From contig NC_092190.1 of NCBI RefSeq assembly GCF_043641665.1, positions 18,220,048 through 18,284,047 of the forward strand: a stretch of DNA of 64,000 nt. Direction: 5' to 3'. This DNA comes from Enoplosus armatus. Its lineage: Eukaryota > Chordata > Actinopteri > Centrarchiformes > Enoplosidae. Under the pieces are notes generated by a model. The model saw only the letters and a list, made by a program, of their open reading frames with translations, did not search any database and was not told the origin of the DNA. This document shows positions 1-12,788 of this stretch, piece by piece; position 1 is the stretch's first letter, and every line of letters begins with the position of its first letter. The position numbers and the translations under genes are program-made.

Positions 1-902
1 AATATCTAAATGTTATTTTTTTGCCATGCTACCATCTGTCAGTTATATCTCCACGACATCGGATGGATTGCCTTGAAATTCTGTACAGACACTCATGTTC
101 CCCAGAGGATGAAGTGTACTGTCTTATCATTCCAGGCAGACAGTAGACATCTGTGGAATCACAAAAACACTTTTCAAGGTGCAAGACAAAAAAACACAAT
201 AATGTTTGAATTAATAAATTTTTCACTGGGAACAGTGTGTGACCAAATCAAGAAGTAACACATAGACTGTTGAGGTCACAAATGGGGCTAGTCTAACATA
301 AACTGTTGTCAGACGAGCGCTTTAATATTGTCACGTAAAGAAACCAACAACAGGGTCCCAGCATGGAGTAAAAGTTACTCCAGCCATTAAAAGAAAGCAC
401 ATGAATTATAGTACATACTTGAATAATAAACATATGTCATATAGACATATTTAGACACAAAAGGTTGATGTTGCTCAACTGATCAAAGTTAGCATGTAGG
501 TTCAGTGAGCATGTAGCAAAAAAAACACAATAATGAATGGTAATACATGCAGTGTTTGGTTGTTTATTGTGAATATGAACAATAACCAACCCTTTAGCTC
601 CTCAAATCAATCCCACCCGTTTATTTCAATTAAAGTCGTGTTAATGCAGCCACGGAGCTGTTAAACAGAGGAACATCTGTGTGTTGTTCCTGGAAAAAAT
701 GGAAACAGAAATTCATTGATTGAGAAATTCAATTAGAGCACCCTGATTTCCTCTGCAATACTTAGAAATATAGTTTTCCTCAAAATGACCTTTGATACTG
801 AGCTGCCTATATGGCCCTTCTCAGCAAATGATCTTTGAATTGAATAAATTGTGTTACGTTACATTACAGTAGCTTCAAATTATAATAATCTATAATCTAT
901 GG

Positions 903-1337
903 CAGAAGTACGGAAGCCAAGAACGGCCGTGCTTTTTATTATCTTTTTAATGTCGTTATCTCGAGATAACAAAGCTTGTTTTCTCATGATAACGGGTTCA
1001 TTTATCGCGTATTCTTCTCCTTAAATTACCAGGACTGATCTGAATGTTATCTGTTAACAGATTTACTCAATGAAATTTCTGCCTGAGCTAGACCTAGACT
1101 GAACTACAGTCTGATACGTTGATCAATAAAATCCTTGATTTGACATTTTCAGCTTAAATCAGTTGCTACAGTTGTCAAGACACCATCTATGTATGCTGAC
1201 ATGGCACTATTGATCTCTGATAAGCATTACAAGTAGGCTAATAAGAGGAAATAACGTGACAACAGGTTGATAATTTCGTTATCTCGAGATAACAAAGCAC
1301 AGCATTAAAACGGCCGTTCTCGGCTTCCATACAGAAG
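903..1337. mobile_element. Foldback-type DNA element with internal palindromes
   Basis: The left end TACGGAAGCCAAGAACGG and the right end (reverse complement TATGGAAGCCGAGAACGG) are inverted repeats, flanked by a CAGAAG hexamer on both sides (903-908 and 1332-1337). Subterminal palindromes GTTATCTCGAGATAAC occur near both ends. No coding sequence. The superfamily is not certain. Confidence 0.65.
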
Positions 1338-3301
1338 GATTGAAACCTGAGTCAACATTTTTTCAAATCTAAAGTGGTCAGAATTATAAAGAATGGAAAT
1401 ACATGGTCATACTGTTTCCCTCGTGGTCATGAAATGTATCAAGTGTCATGTAAACACCATCTCGTGTCCACACGTCAACTTAATCATTCAACACAAAGAA
1501 ACAATGAAATATTGCCTTCTTTTTGAGGGGGAAACTGACTCATAGCATCTCAAGTTCGACCTTTGCAGTTCTCTACTTACTGCAAAATGCTTGCAAAATG
1601 TTTTAACAAGTTATTTTGTTGCCTCCAGTGTCTGACTGTGATTTTTGTATTGACACCCTGTGGTGTCACCCTGTTTATTTGTGCTTCCATGTCAGACATC
1701 CCAGGCCTTAGAAAATCAGATTGTACTGGGACATTTAAGCAGAACAAAGATTTTATGAGCTTTGGCAGGGTAAATCAGATTTTAGTACTAGTGTGCACAG
1801 AGTGGGACTCGAGTTTATCATCCAGAGTAAATTAAAAAATGCTGTGCTCAATACGTGGATAACTTGGATTGTTAAGTCCACTGGACATGTTTTTTTACAC
1901 TGGCCCAGTATAGGTATTACTGATCCTAAAGGTAGCTGGGAACACTGGCCTGGGACAACAATGGAGCATGCATTTTGAAATATGCCTGCGGTGTGCAACT
2001 GCACCTATATGCATGTTTTAGTTCTTTGTTCATTTGAGTGATTTCCATTTTGTTTGGTTTGAGTTTTCTTCTTTTTTTTTGCACTTTTTTTTTGTCATTG
2101 TTTGACTTAGACTACACCGACTTTATTTTTTTATGATTTATTTTTTATTTACAATTTTTTATTTGAAGGGATTAACTGGTGCTTTGTTTCCTATTCTTTT
2201 GTTTCAGTAAAGGGACCCGGCAGAAAGTTAAGTCTGCCAACAGATCTTAAGACTGATCTTGGTACGGTAGGCGAAAGCCAGCAGTTTTCACTTGATTTCC
2301 TTTGAGTCATTTAGTTTCTGCTTTTGTCATGTTTTCTAGGCTTTTATGTTGCTTTAGTAGTTTTTATTCTTACTCAAACTTTCTTCTTTCAGTTTTCTTG
2401 TCACTTTCTACTCCTGTTCAACCAGCCCATGAGACTTTCCGGCTGAAGTGTTTGTCCATTTTGCCCCTTAATGTATTTTGATTTGATTTAAATCTTCTGT
2501 ATTCGTTTCTTCTTCTACATTTTGCAAGTGTTTATAAAGGTGATTTGTAATTCATGCCCATATTTAAATTTGAGGTTTTCTATCACTTTATCATGATTGG
2601 ACCATCTTCTGATTTTACACAACCTTTCCTCCATTGATAGCCTTGCTCTACAGTGATTGGATCACTCGCTACCTCTCTCATTGTAACTGGATCATTTCTC
2701 CCTTAAACAGTCTTTTCTCCATTTTGACTGGATCATCTGCATTACAGATACTGAGCCTTTCCCCTCATACATCTCTAACTGCTGTATATACACATCACAA
2801 TCGCAGGTTTCCCTTTGCTCTGCTTCTGCAGTGTCATACGCGCTGTCCCCTTTAAAAAAACTTGTGCTTCTTTCACACAAAATGTGCCGGTGCCTACTTA
2901 TTCCTGTGACTTACCTCATTTAATAACCTTTCTTTATCTGACAGGTATAAAAATTTGCTTTTATTTTGTCAACCCTGTATTGTATTCAATTGAAGCAATA
3001 GTGAGAATGAGAACTTTTACCTGAATTTGGAAATTCAACTGGGAAGATCGACCTTAAACTTAGTTGTTTCATCACACATTCAGCATGATCAAAAAGGGAA
3101 CATTTTAAACTCATTACATTTCCCTGTGAGGTTCCAACATGCCCTTGATGTGTCAATAGGATGCATGTTGTCAGTAAAAGTGAGAAAATACCTCTTAATT
3201 AATCTTTGACCTTGTTAAGAGCTACAATATGAACCTCTTAACAGCTGTGGGTTATGAGAAGAAAATATTTTGTTGCAACAGCTTGTTACAGAGAGTATTA
3301 C

Positions 3302-3303
<2 letters not shown>

Positions 3304-3348
<45 letters not shown>

Positions 3349-3400
3349 ATGTATATGACTGCACTCTTGATGGACAAGTGCAGTAATCCGTGCATTGGAG

Positions 3401-3445
<45 letters not shown>
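3304..3445. repeat. Two (TG)n microsatellites flanking an 8-bp hairpin
   Basis: TG arrays at about 3304-3347 and 3403-3445 are separated by 55 bp. Between them ACTGCACT (3358-3365) and AGTGCAGT (3377-3384) form a perfect inverted repeat. Confidence 0.85.
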
Positions 3446-3448
<3 letters not shown>

Positions 3449-3821
3449 GTACAGTGCCATCCTTTCTGCTATGTACCAGTTTCCTGCAGAACATTTCGGG
3501 GCAAATGACTGATTTGCTGGATCTCTGGTTGAAATTCATAATATCAAAAAAAAATTAAGACGCCGGCTACACATATCCGTCATATGGCTCTGGTATTGGT
3601 TGGCCCAATATCACCTGCAGTTTTCCATTCCTGCATTGCCTCGGTCCGTCCTGCTGTGAAACTGGGCGAGTGCACCCCAGCATTTTTTCATCTTCACTTT
3701 GAAATTGAATCATTTGTACATCAACTGGCTGAACTGGAGACTTACATTTGATATGACAGACATATGATCAGTGCCAAATACTAAGAGGACAGTGACAAGT
3801 GAACACTGTCAAGTGATTTTA

Positions 3822-4532
3822 CTAATTAGTAGTGGTGGGCGGATCGATCCAAATATCGATAATATCGATACCAACGTATTGATCTTGATATTGATCGATA
3901 CCAGTGTAATGAGATCGATACTTTAGTTTCAGTTTCTCTCCTGTATGCACTGCTGCCACAACGCGGAGCATGGACACTTCACGTGACTCAGCGGCGCCAG
4001 GCAAACAAGCGAGCAGGCTCAGCCGCCAGGCCCGGCCAGCAGCACACACACACAAGCAGCACAGAGTCCAGAAATCCAGAAAAGAAGTGCAATGAAGGGA
4101 GAAAATTTATTTAATTTTTGTATTGTAGTTTCTGAACACTCTACCTCAAAAAATAATTTGTTTTAATTTGTTCTCGAGTGATAATTTTGTGCACTTTGTT
4201 TATTTAAGAAATACATGACAATGTATGGGGAAAAATTGTTTTGTTACTGTTCTATTGTTTCTGAACAAAAACTTTTATTATGACAATAAAGTATTTTCTA
4301 TTTACCTATAAACCCAAATTCTGTCCTGGGTTTTAACTAATTAATAATCCAAAGAAAAAATCACAAAAACACTTAAATGGTCATGAAAATTCATTCAGAT
4401 TTAGCAATTTGATGATGTATCAACCTTAATTATTAAAAAGTATCGGTATCGGTATCTGCGATACTGGCCCTGTATTTACTTGGTATCGGATCGATACCAA
4501 ATCTTGCAGTATCGCACACCACTACTAATTAG
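3822..4532. mobile_element. hAT-type MITE with 8-bp target duplication
   Basis: The 695-bp element (3830-4524) starts TAGTGGTGGGCGGATCG and ends in the inverted CGCACACCACTA. Subterminal GGTATCG/CGATACC words are repeated. It is flanked by identical 8-bp duplications CTAATTAG at 3822-3829 and 4525-4532, the hAT hallmark. It has no transposase ORF, so it is nonautonomous. It sits within a stxbp5l intron. Confidence 0.85.
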
Positions 4533-4866
4533 TACAAAGCTGATTGTCCTCATGCTTCATGAGTCTCTACATAGCAGAATTTCAGAGAGGGAGAAGGAAG
4601 GTAACAAAAAATAGCAACAGCCAAATTGTTTTAACTTTGGTTTTACTGCCACAGGGATGTCATTAAAGAAAAGGGCACTGTTTTATTTACTCGTCTCTCA
4701 AGACTAGTGACAATGAGAGTACTCAGGCGTTGGTATCATGAAGCTGTTAATTACGGCAGTCTTGGCAGCTTTTTTGTCTTGCCGAGTAAACTGCGGGCAA
4801 CAAAGAACCGCAGAGTGCACCCAATCCACACAATCCTGCTTTGCTTTTCTTCGTCTCATTAATAAG

Positions 4867-4985
4867 GTTTGGCTCTCAACAAATCATTTTGCCCGCACAC
4901 ACGAGCACTGTACTTGAAGAAAGGACAAAGCTTCCAACAAACTCAGTCCCTGAGGGGAGGCCATGTAAGGCTACAATTCCAGAAA
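4867..4985 (+). CDS. stxbp5l: Candidate upstream linker exon of stxbp5l (start uncertain)
   Basis: An open stretch ends in a strong donor (GAAA|GTAAGT) in phase 1, the phase required by the next exon at 5691. A pyrimidine-rich tract precedes an AG at 4865-4866. The end reads TNSVPEGRPCKATIPE, loosely like the vertebrate tomosyn VPEDRCKSPTS segment that directly precedes the DHVNGHC linker. The similarity is weak and several internal AGs could serve as the acceptor, so the 5' boundary is not fixed. Confidence 0.35.
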
Positions 4986-5690
4986 GTAAGTGTTTCCTGT
5001 CACCACCATCTGTAGCTGATTGTGTGGCCCAACCAACTTAACTGGAGTGCTAATTTGCATTACAATAAGAAAAAGCAGATATTCGTTTTTTTTATATTCT
5101 TTTTCTATTCCTTTGATCTTCACTTATTGCTGTCATAAAGCTTCTGGTCTTAAAAAGAAATAAACCATTTCTGCTGAAAACAAGGTTTTATAACAATTCA
5201 AAATGGAAACAAAGTGGAGATGAAACAAGCCTGTTTTTTTCTCTCTTGATCTTCATATTTTTTTCCTGGCACTGACTGGATGAAACTGCACCCACAATTT
5301 GCCTCTGCATTTTGCTCTTTTCTGTTGCCCTAGCATCTCTTTCTCCTCCCTGCTCATACTTAACTTCAAACCACTCTCCAGCCCTTTGTCACTCACTCTC
5401 ACTTTCCCTTTCTCCCTCACTACCATCTCTCCTGTTGACAGTCTGATTTTCAACATCGGCTTGCTCTCCTTGCACTGCAAAAATACCCATCTTCATTGGT
5501 CAGGTAGTATAATATTGAGTATTAAGTCTGCATTTTCTTAAGCATATAGCGAAATCTCCAAATAGGATGAGAGAAGTCCAGTCCCACTGAGTGACTTATG
5601 AAGATGGATATTGCGGCAGTGGATTAGAATATGTTTGAAAGTTTTATTTCCCTCTTTGTATTGTTTGCTAATGCTTTGCCGTTGTTACAG

Positions 5691-5870
5691 ATCATGTCAA
5701 TGGACATTGCACTAGCCCCACCTCCCAGCCCTGCTCGGCAGGGAAGCCTCGCGTCCCGATGGGTCCCGAGGGGCCACGGCTTACCCGCAGAGGCCCTGGC
5801 CGACCGCCCTTCCGCAAGGCCCAGTCTGCCGCTTGCATGGAGATCTCTTTGCCTGTGTCCCACACTGAAG
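5691..5870 (+). CDS. stxbp5l: stxbp5l linker exon, 60 codons
   Basis: This 180-nt exon has the acceptor TTGTTACAG and the donor GAAG|GTGTGT. It is phase 1 at both ends, so it could be skipped without shifting the frame. It encodes part of the tomosyn hypervariable linker. The start (DHVNGHCTSPTSQ) and the end (GPGRPPFRKAQSAACMEI) match the mammalian STXBP5L linker as remembered. The middle, Gly/Pro/Arg-rich (KPRVPMGPEGPRLTRR), differs and is locally GC-rich. Linker exons are known sites of alternative splicing in tomosyns. Confidence 0.85.
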
Positions 5871-8800
5871 GTGTGTGCTTGTCTTCCCAATCCCCATTCC
5901 TAAACCTCTATAACATACCCTCCCTTCCAACAAGTGCATGCCATCCTCTCACCCTGGGGTAAGTGGATTAAGGTCTGATACATAATTAACACAAGGCAAG
6001 CTTATGCTAATGCAAGTTAGCAGCATAAAAACCTAAATCATGCTTTAGTTGCCAGGAGTGGACACTGTGGGGCAAGTGACCGTAAACGGTTTGCGGATAC
6101 CTTCAATATAAACATTTCACAATTGGCTGTTCGCTGAACCCCTCCCCTAAACAGTGATTGCCCATTCATAGCTTAGCAACCGTAACTAGGCACTACAGGT
6201 CTGTCAAGGTTTGGATTTCTATACATGTTGAAGCAGTGTACATGGTGCTGCAGTAAGAACAATACCTTGAATCTCAAGAGTTTGCAGGGTGGTGTCTTTT
6301 TTAGCCTTTCTAAAACAAGAGCAGATGTGTAAGGAATTGATTGTTTGTCTGCTCTAATTTAAGCTGCATGTCCGCCTAACTTGCTTACGTACAGTAGTCA
6401 GCTACAGTAGTAACCTGTGAATATGTATAAGATGCTCGTTTTAAAATGAGTCCGCTGAAAACATTGAAATGTTAGGCAGAGGCAGCGTTCTCAGCTAAGA
6501 ATTGCTAAGAATTTTGAGGGGAAGTCTGCCACCATTGTAGTGTGTAGGTGAAGCAACAATAAATACAGGGTGCGGGGCATAGTGAACTGTCAATTTTGTT
6601 CATATCCTCCAAAACATAAACAGTCATGGCAAATTTGTTGTATATGAACGTAATCATTAGAAGATACAGTGTCACATGAACGTAACTGGTGATCAGCCAA
6701 CAGTTGTTGGCAGCTAGTTACCAGATGAACATGATGACAACAACTGCTGTAAGTTCACGCGAACAGCAACCGCTTCTTCATGTGTAGCTGTTTAGCAGTG
6801 TTTGCATTCAGCTGCTTTAAACATACAACTCTGCAGCTTGCATTAGCATCACCTCACAACATTTGGACTACAGGTTCTGCTTCTTTCGAATGCAAGAAAC
6901 AGCCCTTGCATTGTGTCCGTTAATATTGTTGCTTGTGTCGACCATGTCCCAGGCCTGAAGGTTGGTGCAATATTAAGTGTTTTAACCAATTGATTTTGAC
7001 TTCTCCGGTGCCTTTCTTTCTTGTTTTCTTACTCCTGTGCATCAGAAATGGCACTGATGCGTTAAGCAATGAATCTCACAGTATTTTTTCCCAACGAAGG
7101 AAAGTTTTCTGCCTTTTTTTCTGTCATATTTTTTTCTCTTCTCATAAATAGGTTCCAGAAATAGGTTCTGTTTTTTGACAATTTGGTAACAGAGCACATG
7201 AGGTTTATGTAGTGTGGCCACACCACCCAACTTTCTCATAATCCACAAAACTTTGAGCCAAGGGAAGCATTTCATCTGTCTTTATTTAGTTAATGTGTTT
7301 GTGAGTGAGTATATTTCTTCATGTTGCAATTACCAGCATCCACATTTGTTTTACTTATTTATTTTTTCAAATATCCCTCTTCCGTATGCAGATAAAAGAG
7401 GTGAATAAGTAGTACAAGACTACTGTGCCAGCATGATTTGCACTCTGGCATTTCGACATTCTCATTGACATTTATTTTCTTCCAATTGAACTCCTTTAAT
7501 TCATACCCTGACATTGACCGGCACCATCTAAAAATGGATTGACCCAGCAGGCAGTGTGTGTCTGTGTGTGTGTGTGTGTACATAAGCCTTTGTGTGTGAT
7601 AGTAAGGGAATGTGTGCATTTGTTGGTGTGTAAATATGTTTCTGTATCTATGTGTGTGCAATGCCAACACGTGTTTCAGAGCTTTTATAGCTACTGTATT
7701 TCTATAATATCACCTGTTAATCTGAATTAAGCCAAACGCCCTCTGATGGCCTTTATAAAGAAAAAAAGTCCTAATTTTTTAACATTTAATTCATTGGCCC
7801 ATCCTTGAAGATTTGATCATGTGTTAGGCTTGTTGTTGTTTGTTGTTGGTACATTTTGTACGTCTTACAGAAAACATACCAAGTGACAGCCGAAGCCAAA
7901 GCAAAAAAGCAGATAGAAGAATGCGCTGTGCAAGTGAGGACTTAAAATGACTTCCTAGCAGTGTAATTTTCAGATGTCAACCTCAGAACTGGCACAGAAA
8001 AGTGGCCTCTGTCAGGATTGTACATTAACATTTGATTACAATGTATGAAATCTTGCTCTTAGTCAAAACACCAAGACACCAGTCCATTGAATTGAAACAC
8101 GAGGACAAAGATGAGGCATACCACTCTTTCATCTTAACAGGACTCCTGACGTTCTCTTGTCATGTTGAACATTTTATTGCACTCAGAACTAGATATTTTC
8201 TTTAAACTGGGGAGGGGGGGGCATGAAAGGGAGGATGGGAAACACTGGCCAAAGAGACTGCAGGTTTAGGAAATGGATAATCCATAAAAGGTAGCAGACA
8301 TGATGATTGGCCCTGGAGGCAGAGAGGTGTGCTGTTAAGCACTGCAGTGCGGATAATGATCATTTACTTTGCCACCTTGAGCAGCTGATTACAGAATATG
8401 GTACGTGAGAAAATGAACTTCAAAGTCTTCATGATCATCAAATTATAGACACAGCTTTCCACAACATAATGTGTCTGACTCATAAACCTGGTGCACCACC
8501 AGCACTGCACTGCCTTCATATAGTGCTGATGCATCATCCATATATAAACCTGTGTCCCTGAGGAAAGCTCTGGTTGTGCAGGTCGCTCACTCACGGTCCA
8601 GTCTGTATTTGCTGTTAGTCGGGGCTCTGTCAGATTAAAGGGAAGTCTCTGTCAGGTCACTACAGGCTAATCTCTCCATAGGAGACTCAACACTGTGACA
8701 GCTCCCAAAATATTCACAGTTACTGTAGCCGCCCCTGCACGCACATCAGACACAAAGTAGCACATAATAGTTGCAGATCATGGCAGCTGAAAGAAAGAGC

Positions 8801-11800
8801 ATGTTCCTAGCACAGTCTGTGCTGTGCTGTTAAGTTGCAAAGATTTTTAATTAGGATTGACCCCCCATTTGTTATTATTGTGTAAACCATAGAAGGTTTT
8901 TAACAAACATGCTGATGCAGAGTATTGATGCTAAATACCAAACAGAATATGTGCAGTGCTGGTTGTTGCTAACAGTTGACCCTTTAACACCAATTCGGCA
9001 TTAGATTCACGCTACTTCTGACGCTGATCTTCGTTGACCTCATTATACAACAGTGACCTGGAGCCGAGAGGGAAGCAGTTTTTTCATTAGCATAAGCTGA
9101 ATGTTTTATTAAAGCGACTGCCTGGGCTACAGCTGCATTATCAACCAAAGCGATGCAGACGATGGTAGAGCTCGCTCTTTTCCACAGTTGATTTAATGCA
9201 TCTATAACCTCTGAAAATATCCCTAAGAAACTGTTTGACAGACTTCTCAAGTATCTTAGCATGAAACGTCTCTCATACAGGGAGACAGGGATGGATGTAC
9301 CTGCTAGGCCTAAAGATGTCAAACGATTACTGAACCCAAACTTTATTCAAAAAGTAATTGACAGAAATTCAACAGTAAAGAAAGTATTTTTTTATTATGA
9401 AAAAGTTACATTTTTCAGGCTGGACTGCAATGGTTCACTTAGTACTGTATCTCGGCAAGCTAGCAGAGCAAGAAAAACTGCATGAGAGAATGTGTCTGAC
9501 AGAAGCACGTCTTCATCTGTCTGAGGGATAACCACCTCGCCTTTGTGTGCCTTAGTGGTAGACAGTGTCCTCCTGCTCTTATAGTACTGAAATAACTGAA
9601 TGTGGCTCTGGTTTTAATCATTGGTCCAAGTGTCCGAAATGTGACATGACATGACAAGTGGATCATTTTGCGGCAAGCGCATTTCTTTACAGAAAAAAAA
9701 AAAGTGTGTTAGACAGGCACTCCGGGGTAGTGTAAAGAATGAAAGCTGATCTTCTCTGTTGTACTTAGTTGTTTTACCTACATACATATACACACCCAAT
9801 GCAGTGAGTCCATGATATTAATCACTTGGATGTCATCGGATAAATCTATTCCAATCTGGACGCACCACCTTCTGACCAAAACGTGGCATACATGATATCA
9901 CATAATCTAAACGGCAACTTGCTGTGAAGTTTTCTGAGCATCCAACACTTCCATACTGTGGATGTAATAAATACTGTACCACGTACGTAAGATGTCATTG
10001 TATGATAGTGTTGGATTTGCCTGTGGACAGAGCAACTGCTGATTAACTTGCCTGTGTTTCAGATTCTTTGGCACATTTGTAGTGGATCAACCAAATCTCT
10101 GCTGTTCTGTTCTTCATGAGACTGTGGCACTGATTGTAACAACACATGCTTAGAAAGCAGTGCATTCTCTTATGATGGAATATGCGGAAGTAACTGCTAG
10201 ATTTCATTTTGTTGCTGTGTTTTGATTTAAGCAGTCGCTTTTCTCTGCAGACCACTGCAGATTCTCTATCTGTTGTCTACCTTTGGCACTGTTGTTTATC
10301 AGTTGCACTGGGTACCACAGTGAAGAGCCAGCAGGATCACTGGAATAATTAAAGGTCAACAAGCGGTGCGAGAGATGAGGCTGATGTTAATGAGGCCTGC
10401 ATGCCAGGAGACAGGAGGGAAATGGCAGGAGAAGCCAGACTCAATGTACAGTAAACATTTCCATACCTCCCCTCTTGGTTAGGAAGCACACCTATTAAAT
10501 ATTGAAGACAGATTTTATGATACTCTCTGATTTGCCTGTGGATGTGGTCGGAAAATTGGCATTGGTTGTGTAAGAACAGGAAAATCCACAAGATAGAGTA
10601 AAGAGAGGAGTTGTTTCCGTGTACAGTGTAACCCTTAAATTAAGTACAACCCGCATATTGCAGAATCCCATAATGTCACAAATTTCACAAGTAAAAGAAG
10701 CAGTAATAGAATATGTTTTACTGCACCAATGCACACGGCTGAGATGACTCAGTGACTACCTGGCCAGATGCTGAAGAGGCTTTCAAGAGACACTCAAGTC
10801 CACACCCACACACACACACACCTACGTCCATGTTTGACTGCAAGATAAAAACCAAATGCTGGAGCAGTGGACCTCTTATTTTATGGCTTTGTGATAAAAG
10901 ATGTCCCTGTTTGATCCCTGCAATAATTAACTCACATATCTTTACATTTTTAGGTCAAATATTTCTTAATTCCCAATTAAGCAAACAATTAAATCCTGGA
11001 AAACCTGTCTGATATATTTATTGATATTGATCAATTTATATGTGTTCATCAGGCACAACAGTCATTGGCGGTACATGGAAATGAAAAAAAGGAGTTGAGC
11101 GTACTCTCAGGTGTCTGTCCTTGTCTCTCTACACTGTGTGGGTGTATGTGCATGTACCACTGTATAAATCTGGCACTTTGTCTGTCTCAACGCTTCCGAT
11201 TGTCTGCCTTCCCTTATCGCCTCCCTGACACTGCCTCGCCTGCCTCCAGCTCCCTGTGAGGGCCCCCCAGGAGTCCCTGTGTCCTGTCAAAGTACCACTG
11301 TGCCTGACTTTCATTAGCCAGCACCCCACAGGCTCTGTCACACAGCGTAAACACACCCCAGCGACTCGCGGCAAAACCGAGCTGCTGATGCCCAGACTCA
11401 CAGCTAAAGGCTATTTTGTCTTTGTGGCTGTCAGTGGCATTGTACAGCAGTGTTGTCACAATACCAGAATTGTGACTAAAAATATTCAAATATATTGATA
11501 CTGCTCTGATACTGTGGTAAGCAAGAAAAACAACCAACAACCAGAATTTCCATTCTTGCAGCTTTGCAGCACCTTTTATGGTGTTTTTATATCCATTTCA
11601 TATTGAATTGGTTCTGTATTTGACTCCTTGCACCAGTTTTGATACCAGCAGTATCAAAGAGAGCAGCAAGAACATTTTTGCAACAGTGCTGTACAGTGGC
11701 TTTTTACTAATGCATGTAGGGAGGCTTTATCAGAGTTATTCCTAACATTAGAAGCGTAAAACCATTGTTTAGTTGAGCAGATGGTGCTGAAAAAGGGGTT

Positions 11801-12756
11801 CAGAGAGAAGATGGATAAGCGAGTAGAGGTTGTGTGTGGCCACCAGAAACATAGACGAGCAGCGTCTTTTTCACTGACACTCTCTTTCTCTGTCTCTGTA
11901 TATATTTGAAGCAATCTCTCCACACTCAGTTACATCTTTCTCTCTCTCCCTTTCTGTCATTCTCTGGTTCTGCTGTTCATCTGTCCGTCTCGTCTGCTGC
12001 ACTTGTGTGTGTGTTTCTTTGGGGCGTGGCGGGTGTGGTTTGTTATATGGGGGTTCATGTTGTGGGGGATGAGTAGGTTATGCGTCCAGGAGGGCAATGC
12101 TTCAGCAGTTACACGGAGTCACTATGTACTCCCACGACGAGCACCACACCACTACCCCCTACTGCTGGAGCGAGAGAGGTAAGGGAGCTTTGGCCCATCA
12201 ACTGCTGTCCTCCGTCCCTCCGTCAGTATGTCAGTCCGTCCTGTGGCCCTGTTTCGTCTAAAACATGCCTAGAAGTGCTTGCTGTTGTATCGTGGTGTAG
12301 GAGTGGGATTATGCCATCTTAATAGCAGTGCAGAGTGTATGTTTTGCAGGCAGCATACATTTTGGCATACAGTACACTGTAATATCCCCAAAGCCACGCA
12401 TAAATATATATATTTTTTTAAAACCTGTTTGGATTTTGGTTCTCATAATACCTTGAAATGTTCCTGAAAATCGCATTTATTGAACATCTGTCAAAACGTT
12501 CTTCATTTGAGCCTGACATGTGTACACCGGGCTTTGCACCCATCTGTAGTTTGTTGTTACATAAATTCTGCACTCTGCGTAACATTAGGCTGGGAACGCA
12601 GTACTGCACATGGCCTGGCTCTGAATAATTCAGAAATGCAGCAATACAGAAATACTTTTATGGTGGAGGCTTTAAGTTCACAATGGAGGACCTGAATGGG
12701 TAGCACTCAAACAGAGTTAAAGGAGTTTTTGAGTTTGGTGCAACTGCCGGTGAGTG

Positions 12757-12788
<32 letters not shown>

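Larger units (their letters stand above)
1..5690 (+). other. stxbp5l: stxbp5l upstream intron(s), no certain exon
   Basis: No tomosyn exon can be assigned here apart from the weak candidate at 4867-4985. The stretch holds a foldback element (903-1337), two TG microsatellites (3304-3445) and a hAT-like MITE (3822-4532). The remainder is AT-rich intronic DNA with only short chance ORFs. The gene must begin further upstream. Confidence 0.6.

Noticed and set aside
3229..3558. 109-codon ORF with Cys-Val repeats
   Set aside because: It is the translation of a (TG)n microsatellite; both strands are open because the repeat lacks stops.
8984..9322. 112-codon minus-strand ORF in a stxbp5l intron
   Set aside because: No recognisable domain, no splice support and no poly(A) signal in context; consistent with chance.
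12090..12178. Possible extra stxbp5l exon between CCAG and GTAAGG
   Set aside because: Its 89-nt length does not preserve the phase between the flanking confident exons, and no alternative AG in the segment gives a multiple of three.
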